The translations under genes were made by a program, and so were the position numbers. The notes beneath the pieces are model-generated. The model made no database searches, was not told where the DNA came from, and saw nothing but the letters and a program-made list of their open reading frames with translations. Source: Patagioenas fasciata (taxonomy: Eukaryota; Chordata; Aves; Columbiformes; Columbidae). Taken from it: a stretch of 64,000 nucleotides of DNA. Below are positions 52,601 through 64,000 of this stretch, one piece after another (position 1 is the stretch's first letter; every line of letters starts with the position of its first letter). The stretch spans positions 5,833,001 through 5,897,000 of the forward strand of contig NC_092523.1 of assembly GCF_037038585.1 (NCBI RefSeq), read 5' to 3'.

Positions 52601-52628
52601 GGAAAAAAAACAAAACAAAACAAAACAA
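52601..52628. repeat. (CAAAA)n microsatellite
   Basis: An A8 run is followed by four CAAAA-type units. It interrupts the open frames at 52512-52987, arguing against their being real. Confidence 0.88.
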
Positions 52629-55576
52629 GTGTTTTCAACATTAATAGTCATTCTCCATGTGCCTCCCATCACTCCAAAGCAAAGAGGAGCTGGGAGACTC
52701 ATCCCTTCCCTCTCCCACCTCGCCACAGGCTGTTCTTCTGCCCCAGTTGTTCTCCTTGCAACTGTACTCAGTCTCAGATCATCAAAATTTGGGTTTTCCT
52801 ACTACGCTCAGAAACCCAGAGTGTGTTATACTCTCTCACACGTTCACCTCCCACAGAACACAACGTGAAGGTTACGCTGAAGGATATATTAAGATGCCTT
52901 TTTTTCTGTAAAAATGAAACATTTTTCACATGGCAATTTAACCCCTGTCATCCCTTTAAGACTTTGGCAATTTTTCCTCTAATCTGATAATGTAATTACT
53001 CTTTTTCATTTCTTGATCCTTTGGGTTTGATTATGATTATACTAGTTACACTTGAAATGTCATAGGGGATTAAAAGTTCCAGAGAGAAATATCCACTTTA
53101 TTTCAAAGAAGCAAATGTAGCATAATCAGTCATGTCTTTCGAAGCCATTTTCTGAATTTGTAGTAGGCATCAAATATAATTCCAGTGATGTTACTAGGGT
53201 CATATTGCCACCACTACAAATTAATGAAGCTTCACTGAAGAACTGTATCAGTTTACATCACTGTAGGTTTGCCCAGATTTTAGACTTTATTGTGGTAGAG
53301 GTCATTTATGAAACTTAAAGGAAGATAAAGAGGAGAGAAAGCTTAATTCAGATCTATGTGCTGTGATACCACTTTAATCTTTTTTCTGCTGTCTTTTGGC
53401 AAGTAAAATGTAACAATATTTGCACTCTCATTCCCATATGCATCCTGAAAATCTTGGAAAACAATCCATCAGAAAAAGTTCAAACCATGTAGTAGTACTT
53501 TCTGCCTTTTTCTCTCTCTTTTTTCCTGATTTCTAAACGTGATCTCACAAATGTTTCTACTCAAATGTGAGGCTTCTGAACAGCTCATCTATTCTTGCTG
53601 CTTCCTCCTCACCTGAGGTCATAATTGTCTCTAATGATATTCCTGTAAGTGAGATTTCACACACTTCGATATGACTTCAGCTGAAGGAGAAGCAGCAGGA
53701 GTGGGGAGCTGTAGAATCAGACACAAACCTCTTTCTTAAACTAATGACTTAAGGGGTGGGCGGTGAGCTGTCTGCAGAATACTATATGTGCTGAAAGCTG
53801 CAAGAGGCATCAAAATAATCATAAAGCTTGAATAAGAGTTTTCAAATGGGTTTGATGTGAAGAACTATAACACTTTTAAAAAATATATTTTTTCATATTA
53901 AATAGGATTACTGTATATGGCAATGACTCAAAAGAAACAATAAAAACAATTCCACGTGTTTTTAAAATTAGTTGTGCTGCTTCCCACGCCATGATGATTC
54001 TCACTACACACTCCTCAATTCATTCAGAAAATACAAAAATGTAGTACTAAGCATGGAAATCCATGGAGTTGAGATTTCCCAAAGAACAAAAAGACCCATT
54101 TTTTATTTTAGTTCTTTTCTATTTTTTCCATTTTCTTAATCCCATCTTGCCTCACTTGAACTGTGTTTTTCCCACAGTGAGTCACAACTCAGTGCCTGAA
54201 CCCTAATCCAGAGGGATACTTCTTTATTTAGCCTTTTTAACTAGCACTGCAGAACATTGTGAAGAAATGTATGAGCAGCAACTCTCAGTGTTCAGTGCAG
54301 TAGTACTGTGTGACACATTAGGACTGCAGAAACATTAGACTGCTCTCTGCAGAGTCTCAGAATTGTCACTTATGAAGTAACATCAAAGACAAATGAAGCA
54401 TTACAATTACATTTCCAAGTAATGAAGTTGCAGTGAAGTGAGATTCTAGTAGACCATGTCATGTTCAAGACAATCTGTTGCATATTAGCAGAAGGAGTAA
54501 AATAATTAGGGAAGAGGTCCGACAAAAATGAAAAGGAGACAAAAGTGTATTTAAGCCATTATCCTGTCTGCTCCCACTCTGGCCCTTTCCAGGAACACAG
54601 AAGTGGTGACCAGTTGGATCGTTGGATTGAATTGAGGAATGTGAGTTCACTTTTTGGCTTCATCCCAGATTCTCTGAGTAACTCTGGGAAAGCCTCTGAA
54701 CTTATTACATCTACCATTCTCAGGCCACCAAAGCTGTGAGAGCATTTCCCTATCACACAGCGATAAAATACATTAACAACCACAAACTGTTCAGCTATTA
54801 TACTTAAGGGGATTGTATCCAATGGGCACAAAGACCAGAGGTTTTGAAGTAGATATTCAAAGACATTTAGATGTTTAAAAATGCAGAGCAAATTAATTGG
54901 AACCTGAGAAGTTAAGAGCTTTTTAAAATTCCAATATATAAAAGTCCCTAATTCTACTTTTACAAGTTAATAAAACACAGATAAGGTGTGAATTGCACTA
55001 TGGAATTTGCTATGATAGCTTTCTAGGAATTTACACCCTAGTAGACAATGAATAAGTAAGAATCTATTTTTCTTTAAGCTGTTGTTTTCTTCAACTGATT
55101 TGAAAATCTCTCTTACATGTTTATGAGTGGCTGTGAACAATTTTGATTTGAAACTTCTATCGGAAAACAAGATTCAAGGTTTAGGGTTCAGCTGCAGTGA
55201 CAGACCTACGTTTCACAAGACTGACCGTCCCAGCCTAAGCGCTTCTTCATTACAGATTCATTCTATACCCCAGTTGAGGGTCACTAAGTATAGATGCTTT
55301 ATTTTCTTTAGAGAACAAACTCTGCATTGACTTATTTAAAGAATCAAAGTCCAAAACTCCGCAAAAACATATATTTTGATTAATGTGTAGCAGAGGCAAA
55401 GAGAATCTCAGAGTCTTTGGAAAATGCCCAGTGAGAACGACAAATAATACTGACCAGAAAAAATTCAGCCATGCATTTATTGTTGTTTTATTAGAATGTA
55501 ACTTCTAATATACTTTTAAAGTGTATCCATGTATTCCATTTATAGCAGTCTTATTATAATGGATATTTGGATTCTC

Positions 55577-55595
55577 ATTGATTCATTCATTCATC
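55577..55595. repeat. (ATTC)n microsatellite, short
   Basis: Three to four ATTC units. Confidence 0.75.
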
Positions 55596-58500
55596 CAACC
55601 ATTTCTATGACATCAATGTAGATTTAATGATTAAAGGAAATAAAATTTATTTTGCATTTCTACTGTAATTAATGGGCATAAATGTTACAAGTTCGTTTTC
55701 TAGCAATATTCTGGTCTTGAAGCTGCTTATATTGCTTTTAATAGCTTTAAAAATATTTTTTGTATATTTGATAATCAAAGTATTTTGTACATTTTCGATA
55801 GAAAGGTTGTTTCAGCATGGCTAACCGCATATGATCCACACATATACCAAAATGTTTTTCTACCGTTATATTTTAAACTTTGGGACTTAAGACATTAAAC
55901 AGTGAGAACACAATCAGCCTTTTCACCTTAAAAAGTACCAGCTAATTTCTCAGTCCTTGACTGGTGTTCTGCATCTCTGCATTAACCCATATGATAGCAA
56001 ATTTAGCACATGGGGAAGTCCAAACCTTTTTATTAATTTAGATATATATTTGTGAACTAAAGAACCCATTTAATCCTAAATTGAATAAGAAGAAAAGCAA
56101 TGAATTAGATTAAATTATGCTGCTTTTTATAAAGTGGAAAATCAGGTCTAATCTTTTTATATAATTGCTCCTTTCCCAGGAATCATTATTCAAGCTGCTG
56201 AAGGGCTAGTCCAATCGTTTTGCGTAGAAAATTTCATTTAGTTTTTGGCTAACTGAAAATAATTGAATATTTCATTTATATCTACACTTTTAGCTTCTCT
56301 CAGAAAATGACTTTCTTATTAACTTCATTTAGAAATAGAAACAAATAAGAACATAATTTTGATATAAGGAAATTTGGAAGAAAATTATTTGGAATGCAAG
56401 TATTTTCAGGTCTTAATTAAAATGTCTGGTTTTCTGTAGCAGACAACAATAATTTAAAAAAGGAGAAACATTTTCAATTATTTAATAATCATACTTTTTT
56501 TTTTAAAGTAACTTGAAAAACACTTTGTGTTAAGTCATCATCTTGTACTCTGTTCATTTGTATCCCTGAGCACCATTTCTCTGTGAACTGTTGTTATGAC
56601 ACTAGATATCTAGACATATTTTGACCCAAGTCCACTATCCGAGACTTTGTAATGCTACATAAATCTTTTGGAATGTTTAATTTTATCCTCTCCTCACAAA
56701 GACCTGAACTGAGCCTATTGAGATAACTGGGAAGGTTTCCACTCACTGAAAATGAATATTGGGAGGTACTCCATAAAAGCTGTTTGGGATGTTCTAGTCA
56801 AAAAGTTCTGTGAGAATCAGGCATTTTACTGCACGTTTTTCAAAGGACATGTTCTTTTATAACATAAAGATTATAAAGATGATTTAAATATAGTCTGACA
56901 GGCCTGCATTACCTGAGTGACAGTAACACAAGCACAAAGGGGACAGCAAAATCCGAACAAAAGGAAAGATAACAATGTTTTTAAATATGTCTAATGACAA
57001 AAATGTTTCTCTTTTCTTGACTCGTCATTGATAAATATGACTTATCTGATATTCTTCAGACTCTTATCTAAGCTGTCAAATAAATATGACAATTCTACTG
57101 ACACCTGAATGTAAATAGATCAAATTGTTCATTACTCTTCAGACTACCTATATATTTTCCCCCACTCATTTGAGTTCTGTGAAGAGTCTCATGTTAGTCA
57201 TAGTAAAAAAAAGTATGTGTTGGTGTTGCTACTATTAGTAGCAGTATTCTAAAATAGTATATTTATCATGAGACTCAGCTTTCAGTTAACCTAAAATTTA
57301 AAGAACCAGACACCAGTTCCTCAAAAGCTTTCATTTGACTTTTTATTTAATTTCATAGAAGTAAAAAGTCAAGTAGTGACAACTTTGTTAGAGACAATAT
57401 GCCAGTGGTTAAGATCAAGTAGTGGAAAACTTAAGTTTCCATCCATCAGAAACTACTTAATCTCATACTACCTCTGTTGAAACTGGTCTTCTGCTCACAC
57501 AGTAGAAGGTAATCTGACAGTATTAAACTATACTATTTGTAACCATAATAAAAATCTATCCTCTGCCAGACTGCGAGCAGAGACCTACAGCAAGGTTTTG
57601 TGTTGCAAAGCACTGCTGTGTTCAAGTTCTATCACAATTTGACATAGTTTTCCTCAGCAACATCATGTTTCTGTCGGGATTTACATGGAGTATATATTTT
57701 AAAAAAATCCAGGCTCTAGTCTCCTTAAATGTATAGTTACGCAATGTAAACCAATAATACTGGAAGAAATTGAGAAGATTTTGGAAACATGAAACTCTAC
57801 AATCTCATCTAAGATATAGGAGTTCTGACACAAATAATACCAAATTGAACCCAGGGATCCCACAGCCTAAGAAAGCAGTTAATTCTTGAATTCTCAAGGT
57901 GAATATCGAAAAGCAGTGATATTAATTCACCTTTTTTTAACCTTTTTAATTGTATCATATTCCTTATAATCAAAGGAGTGGCTTTTAAATACCATCTTTT
58001 TATTAGTTTGCAATTTAAAAAATAATATTTAATTGAATGAAATATTTCGTATCACACACACATACACATGGGTTTTTCAGCTTCATCCAATCTATCTGCA
58101 GTCCTTTATGAAACACTGGGGCAGATGCAAGTAGGTGTCTAAGAAAAAAACAGCGTATGTTGAAAAATTTACAGGAGTAGAAAATATGACCCACTGTGTT
58201 ACCTGACCAAGCCTAGTGTCAAAATTAGATTATACAAGTACAAAATTGAAAAGCTAATTTTTTTTTGCCAAACTGTTCTAAATCCACTTATTTTCCCCAT
58301 CCTAGAATAATACGAAGACCCAAAGTTCTTAAAAAAATTAAACACTCCAAATTCTCCAGGTCATTGAGAATCTAGAGCATTTTAATAACTTCCTTATTTG
58401 TACTGCTTTTCTACAAATATTCTCAGTGGGAATACCCACAGTCAGTACAGCAAGAACTTCACACACCCTGCTAATGCCTGCAGCTCATTATTAATGCAGC

Positions 58501-59524
58501 ATTTACCCTTTGAGATTTGCTGAGCTAATCAAAAGTAATGTTAATAATTGGCAAACTGGGATTTCCTCTGGACAAAGAACATTGCACACAAATTAATGTT
58601 TACTTAACTTTTGAGGGCACATCATCTTGATACATCTCCTGATTTTGGTTTTTGGACTGTTTGTTTTCAGATCTTCACACTAGCTCAAAGTGATACCAAG
58701 AAAGTCCATGCATAAAACTAGAATAGGAAATACCTTCAGAAATTCAAATACTGGTGAGTGGCAACTGCTGATCCTTTAAAGATGAATAGTGGTAGTGTTA
58801 GGTGATACCTGACTCCCCCAGTGGAAGAAGATGATGGTTTTGCTCAGATCATGTAGGGATATGAGAACTTGAGGTTTTGATTCAGGGAGTGTCATATTTT
58901 GTCACAAAGGCAAGCAAGAAGTCAGTTTTTAGGTCTACTAGCATACATATATTGCCTACATCTTCACCTCACCTGAACACAGTAACGCCAATAGTAATTA
59001 CACTCCATTACTCATTATATGCACATCCAGCCTGCCAGAGCTGCCCCAATACATTTTATTCAGTAAAAAACACTGGCTGAAAAGCTTATTAGTAGCAACA
59101 GACACTGGGCATCATTACTTTCTCCTTGGTGTCTTGTAAATAAATGTGAATTCCCAGAATTCATAAGAGGGAATAGACTATAAAGTGTGCAAAGCAAAAA
59201 TATTTAATGTGGTGCTTTTCATTTAGTGCTGTGATATTTCATTCTCGTAAGCGTCTGGTATCCTTTGTTAGAATCATTGTCTCCGTACGTTAAAGAGCTG
59301 GCTTGGGACTCAGAAAACCTGATTTCAATTCATAGCTTTTCCATTGCTCTGTGGAGTGACCTTGAACAAATTAATTTCTTCTTTACTCCTTGGTGAAACC
59401 ATCCATTAAAAAAGCCACAGAGATAATACTAGTGACCTTTTTACAGAATACCGTAAGCTGTAAAGACGCTATGTACAATGTGATATTATTGATACTGTTA
59501 TAATCAAAATGTTTTTCAGAAAAT

Positions 59525-59559
59525 TGTTGTTGTTATTATTATTATTATTACTATTATTT
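59525..59559. repeat. (TTG)n-(TTA)n compound microsatellite
   Basis: Three TTG units run into about six TTA units and then T/A-rich sequence. This is a compound trinucleotide repeat, likely polymorphic. Confidence 0.88.
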
Positions 59560-59788
59560 TATATATTTTATATTGATATGTCACCTGGAACTGAAAATAG
59601 GATCCAAGACTAGGAAGATGACAACTTACATGAAAATAGCCGATCAGTAATTATTTCAGCTTTCTCTTTTCCCACCATCCTCCCCTGTAGAGTTTCAAAT
59701 GCCAGAGTATTTCAGACTGATGGACCCAGAAGGAGCAGAGACAGAGAGAAGAATAGCCACTTTTGTCTCCAAAGAGAACTTCATATTC

Positions 59789-59821
59789 TGCAAAATGCAA
59801 CAACAACAACAACATTTTGCA
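59789..59821. repeat. Inverted repeat with (CAA)5 loop
   Basis: TGCAAAATG at 59789-59797 and CATTTTGCA at 59813-59821 are perfect 9-base reverse complements. They flank exactly five CAA units (59798-59812). The array therefore sits in the loop of a predicted hairpin. Confidence 0.9.
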
Positions 59822-60694
59822 AGGATTACTGTCTTTACCAATGAATCCTCTGCCCATCTTTGCTGCTAACAAAAAAAGAGTCATAATCACTGCTGCAGTA
59901 TTAATGGTTTTAAAGGCAAATTGATAAAGCATAATGCCTAGACTTTCTTCTGCTCCCCACAGCCAACCCAAAGATTGAGTGAATGGAAAGGATATTTTGC
60001 ATCTGAATTCAGAAAGAGCTGTTAAAGCAAGTCATACTTCCACATTTTTAAAACAACAGATTGAATGTTTCCCAAGAAGGCTTTTCAGTAATTACAAGCA
60101 TCTATAAATATTTCAGAGCTACAAGGCTAGAAAGCTTTAAAACTCTAGGAGAAATGTGTGCAATTGATGAACAGGCACCAGGTTTCTCTGCAATGGTATC
60201 CCACAAACTATTGTAAAGACCCTCACAGAAGTTAATGGGACTAACTGTGGCTGTGGTTGATAAAACACTGTGATAGGTCTATACCCACTGAAACTGTTGG
60301 GAATCTGCTCCAGCATTTAGCATTCCACAGTTACTACTCATCCACCATAAATCAGACAATTACCTGAATTTCGCAGCTACATACATCTCCTCAGGTCCCT
60401 GCTCCTGTGAGGCACTCCCAAGGAATCACTCAGTTTTTGGCTGATTGGGTCACCAACTGGAACTGCTGATATCTCTCCACTAATTATCAAGGGGGCATAA
60501 AGAGAATTCAAGTTCTTCATGCTGTATGATTGACGCATATCAGTGCATCTGAATTGCCTTGAATTTCCCTTATTTCCAAGTGTTACATACCAATCAAGAT
60601 CTCGGACAGAGGAGAGGAATTATAACTACATGGTGTCAGGATACACCCAAGAAGAACTCTGCCTCTTGGATTCTGCAATTTAAGCATTGACGAC

Positions 60695-60810
60695 TCAAGT
60701 GCTTCAGGTTAGCATCTGAAAATAGGTGGCATAAAGGTCTGAAAGTGTCTGGATGCTTGTGGAGATTCAGGTGCTTCAGGTTAGGATTTAAAACTAAGTA
60801 GCATTAAAGG
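60695..60810. repeat. Diverged direct repeat, period 72 bp
   Basis: 'tcaagtgcttcaggttag' (60695 onward) recurs as 'tcaggtgcttcaggttag' (60767 onward). In both copies it continues into a similar 'gcataaagg' or 'gcattaaagg' ending. The repeated core is about 43 bases, and the sequence between the cores is not clearly duplicated. Confidence 0.7.
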
Positions 60811-61180
60811 GTGATAGCACCAGTAAAGATATATTTAAAGACTCAAAAAGCTGTCAGTCCCACATCCATTTCACCCATGTTTTAAGATGGCCTGGGAAAA
60901 CAAACTCTTGGAAAACATCATGTTAGTATGACTCTGGGCCAAAATTATTTCTTGGGACATGACTGTCAACAGATAACCATCAAGTTGTAATAACAAGATC
61001 TCAAAAAGTCAGTGACTAGAATTGGATAATGATTGGCAGTGTTGGTATATGGAAAATTTCAAGGTTCTGATATATATTTCTAAGTCAAGTTTTCTAAGTA
61101 CCTGCAATCTGACTGTAGAAATGTCTGAAATTTTTTTTATTATTAAATAAGCTAAGTGAAACTCCACTTGAAAATAAAAT

Positions 61181-61196
61181 AAAAAAAAAAAAAAAA
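61181..61196. repeat. A16 homopolymer
   Basis: Sixteen A residues preceded by two AAAAT units. Confidence 0.85.
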
Positions 61197-63196
61197 GGGA
61201 GTAGAAAACCTTATAAGCCCTGTCTGGCATCCTGTTTTTGAATCCTAGGTATATTAATAGTTCTAGTGCACAAATGAAGAAATAGAGATGTTTAGGATTC
61301 CTGATTCAGTCATGGAGCACTTCAAAGATGCAGGAATCCAGGAGCCAATACTACTAAAATTTCCAGGATAATTAGCCAGCTGTCCCAGAAGTCTAAGTTT
61401 TTAGAAAATGGATATCCAAGGACTGAAGTGAGTGGGGATACTTCTTAACATCTTTCATATGATGTTCTAGGGCAGTTTCCTGTAGAAGCTGTTTAAATTA
61501 TTGCAGTCTCACATTGTCATAGTCAATGCTTCCCAATTATAATAACAGTCCATGAAAAAAATTCCAGTTCCAGTAGTAACACATGGGGCTAAATTTGCAC
61601 ACACGCACCTGGTGTGGTAGTATAAAACTGCAGTAGGATCAGTGAGATCTCTGTAGTCATGCTGGGTTTAGAAGGGAACAGGTGAAAGAAAGTTTTCCCA
61701 TATATAGGTTGATGTAACCTAGTTTAAATTTTGTACCGTTCCGTGGGCTCCAATGGAGCTGGTCTGTGTTAGCTCAAGCAGGAGGACGTTGCTCTCATCT
61801 TGACATAAAACTGCTTTGGGAAAAGGGACTTCTTTTGGTGACAGGCTGCATTTGCATCTGACAGCAGTGATTGACATAGTGCTGGCCGATATATAATATC
61901 AGTAAGCTGCAAATGTCACATATTTTAGAGTCACTAATCACCTGAGGTAAGACCACACAGATGGGTTCATCAAAAATACGAAGTACCTCTACTGGGACTG
62001 CCTGTTGGAGTCAGGAACACCTACTCCTACTTTTGTATCTCCTTTTTCTTTTAAAGACACAGAGAATAAACTTTTTTACTAAAAGAACCACTGTGTAAAA
62101 GGGTGGTCTGATCTTCCCTGTAAGGAGTGCTGTGTGTCATGGAAATAAGTCAATGTGATATGAATGATAGTATAAACAGTTGTTTTCAATTTATTTTGTT
62201 TTATGTAGAAGCATTTTTTTAATTTCTTCCTCCCTTTCCTGAAGCTAATGGATTACTGAAGCAATTGGATGAGGAAAAGAGCATTTTTGTATCCTTATTA
62301 ACCCAAGAAAACCAGATAAGTTTCATATGAAAAGCAAAGTAGATGATTAGCTTGGAGGAAGCAGCCCAAATAAAATCAACTAACTTCTTTGTACATGGCA
62401 AAAAATGCGGGGAGATACTGAACTTAAAGAATGAAGACAGAGGTGAACCCAGAGACAGGGTCATCACAGACTGAAGAATATATAAAGGGAAAGTGCTCCA
62501 TATTGTGGTTTTCCATGCTTCTGTTGAGTAGCTCCTTCAAGATTTTATTTTCTTTATGATTTCTTTTTCAATGAGAAACCTGTCATTGTATTTGGTTCCT
62601 GGTGATCTGTGTAACAGAGTATGGGACAGTTTCTAGCCTTTGAACTTGCCTTTGTTAGAGCTAAGCAAAACATCAATCCAAGGGAAAGTCGAAACCTGTG
62701 GTGACTGCAGCACAAAGACCCATTCAATGAGATTTCAAGGGGAAAAGATATCTGTTACAAGACATAAGCCATCAGTGCTTGAGACCACAGCATAAATACT
62801 GATGGACCAAACCCCATTGGTACATATGGAGGCACTGTATCGTATCTGCAGTAAAACTGACACCACAAATCCCAGAGCTTCCCATCCCAAGCTTGTTTTG
62901 CAAGGCCGCTCTTGGCTACCACAGGTCTACAGTTATGTAGGGGCTACCCACTGACAAGAGCATGAAGCAAGGCATAGTGCCCATCATACTGTAACCAGCC
63001 ACATACATTTATTAAGTCTATCCAGCTTATCCTTTGGGTGTTATGAGAGAAGTTCAGAATAGAGCGATGCCTTGTGTCTAAATGTGGCCACAGCTAAATC
63101 CAGATCTTTTTCACTGCCTTGGTTCAGGCCTATGAAGCTCAACAGCAGGTACTGCAGATTCAAGGTTTTGTTAGCGTGTGTGCACATGGGGTATTA

Positions 63197-63217
63197 CTTT
63201 GCTTTGCTTTGCTTTTT
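63197..63217. repeat. (CTTTG)n microsatellite
   Basis: Three CTTTG units followed by a C/T-rich end. Confidence 0.85.
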
Positions 63218-64000
63218 CTTACTTTTTACCCTCCAGCAGATCTGAAGGATAAGCAGTGTGTTAGAAAAGACGTCAAGAATTTTGGCTCAGAGCTAGTCCA
63301 GATGTCTGTATTTTTGCTCATTTTGCTACCAATAGCATCTTTAAAAAAGAAAAAAAACAATGGCCTATCTACTTTGGAGACACTTTAGACAAGAAAAAAA
63401 AAATAGAAAAAGAAAGCATTTGCTGGTGCAGAGTGATTCTATCATCAGGCCAAGTGGTTTTTAAAGGCCCCTGAGACCATGAGTTTAATTTTGCTGTACA
63501 GCTTCAAATCCAGTATAGTTATAACTGGAATCACATTTGTGAGGGCAATTGTCTCAGGATGACTGGATACATGTTTTGCCTTTCAAGCATATGTCACTGA
63601 AATGGTGGCAGACTGTTAAGTTTTAGCAAGGGATGGAAAAAAACATAATTATTTTTCTTCGACAGAAGAGGGGAGGCTATAATTCACTCCTAACATGACT
63701 TTGGTGCTAACATGAGGGTCTTCTGCCATTTGTGGAGGTCCTGGCTCAAAATTCATAAGAACAGGATAAAAATCAGGCCAAAAGAGACTTTTGCATCATA
63801 ATCTGGCTGGTGGATAGCATCGAAGAGAGGTATACAATGAATCCCCTAAAGAGACATCTGCATTAATTGTTCGATTTGCTTTCATCACACTTAGCTACAG
63901 TAAGATTATGAGCTGCTACCAGATGGTGCAGTTGAAGATGATCCTGGTATCATGCAAGTTCTTTCGATCAAATGCGTAGGAATCAGTTTTTTGAAAACTG

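Larger units (their letters stand above)
50241..64000. other. Gene-free AT-rich stretch
   Basis: About 13.8 kb with no supportable gene. Simple repeats are listed separately. A G+C-richer segment (51890-52250) and one just after it with overlapping frames (52512-52987) are unassigned. The interval 55440-56420 is very AT-rich and lacks any repeat signature. A patch at 58470-58550 is dense in TAAT cores. A diverged short duplication lies at 60695-60810. No transposon was recognised after 50.24 kb, so the CR1 density drops in this part. Confidence 0.5.

Noticed and set aside
59651..59971. 106-codon minus-strand frame
   Set aside because: It crosses the (CAA)5 hairpin (read as a poly-leucine run) and has no recognisable domain.

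Overview
The window looks like noncoding DNA from a bird nuclear genome, either intergenic or inside a long intron. The main clue is the repeat content. At least ten fragments belong to CR1 (chicken repeat 1) non-LTR retrotransposons. Several end in the diagnostic CR1 3' octamer repeat (ATTCTGTG or ATTCTATG type), or its reverse complement. I saw no SINEs, no clear LTR element and no DNA transposon. Dense CR1 without other repeats, in AT-rich single-copy sequence, fits a bird best. Crocodilians and turtles also carry CR1, so this is an inference, and I cannot name a species.

I found no host protein-coding gene that I can support. Open frames are nearly all under 150 codons, lack recognisable domains, and often occur on both strands at once or cross simple repeats. 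The exceptions are decayed CR1 reading frames. No rRNA, tRNA or CRISPR was found.

Layout. 1-4.9 kb: AT-rich DNA, an ancient plus-strand CR1 ORF2 remnant (about 1.43-1.90 kb) and a minus-strand CR1 (4.45-4.84 kb). 5-17.6 kb: single-copy AT-rich DNA with a tiny CR1 tail at 10.64 kb and a T/G-rich tract at 13.6 kb. 17.6-18.4 kb: the largest and best preserved CR1, minus strand, with the reverse-transcriptase C-terminal region still legible across frameshifts. 18.4-35.8 kb: single-copy DNA with CR1 pieces at 26.9, 31.1, 32.6 and 35.7 kb, and a perfect 51-bp tandem duplication at 28.0 kb. 40.5-41.0 kb: an unusual CR1 copy in which an ORF1 esterase segment joins the ORF2 C-terminal region in one open frame. 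42-49 kb: opposed T/G and A/C tracts, a perfect 40-bp tandem duplication at 44.8 kb and a diverged 73-bp duplication at 48.7 kb. 50.1 kb: a CR1 3' end. 50.2-64 kb: AT-rich DNA with microsatellites, a (CAA)n-loop hairpin at 59.8 kb and a homeodomain-core-rich patch at 58.5 kb.

The observations most worth checking are the ORF1-ORF2 chimeric CR1, the two perfect tandem duplications that each contain a foldback, and a few AT-rich stretches that could be conserved noncoding elements. I saw no evidence of a new multi-gene system.
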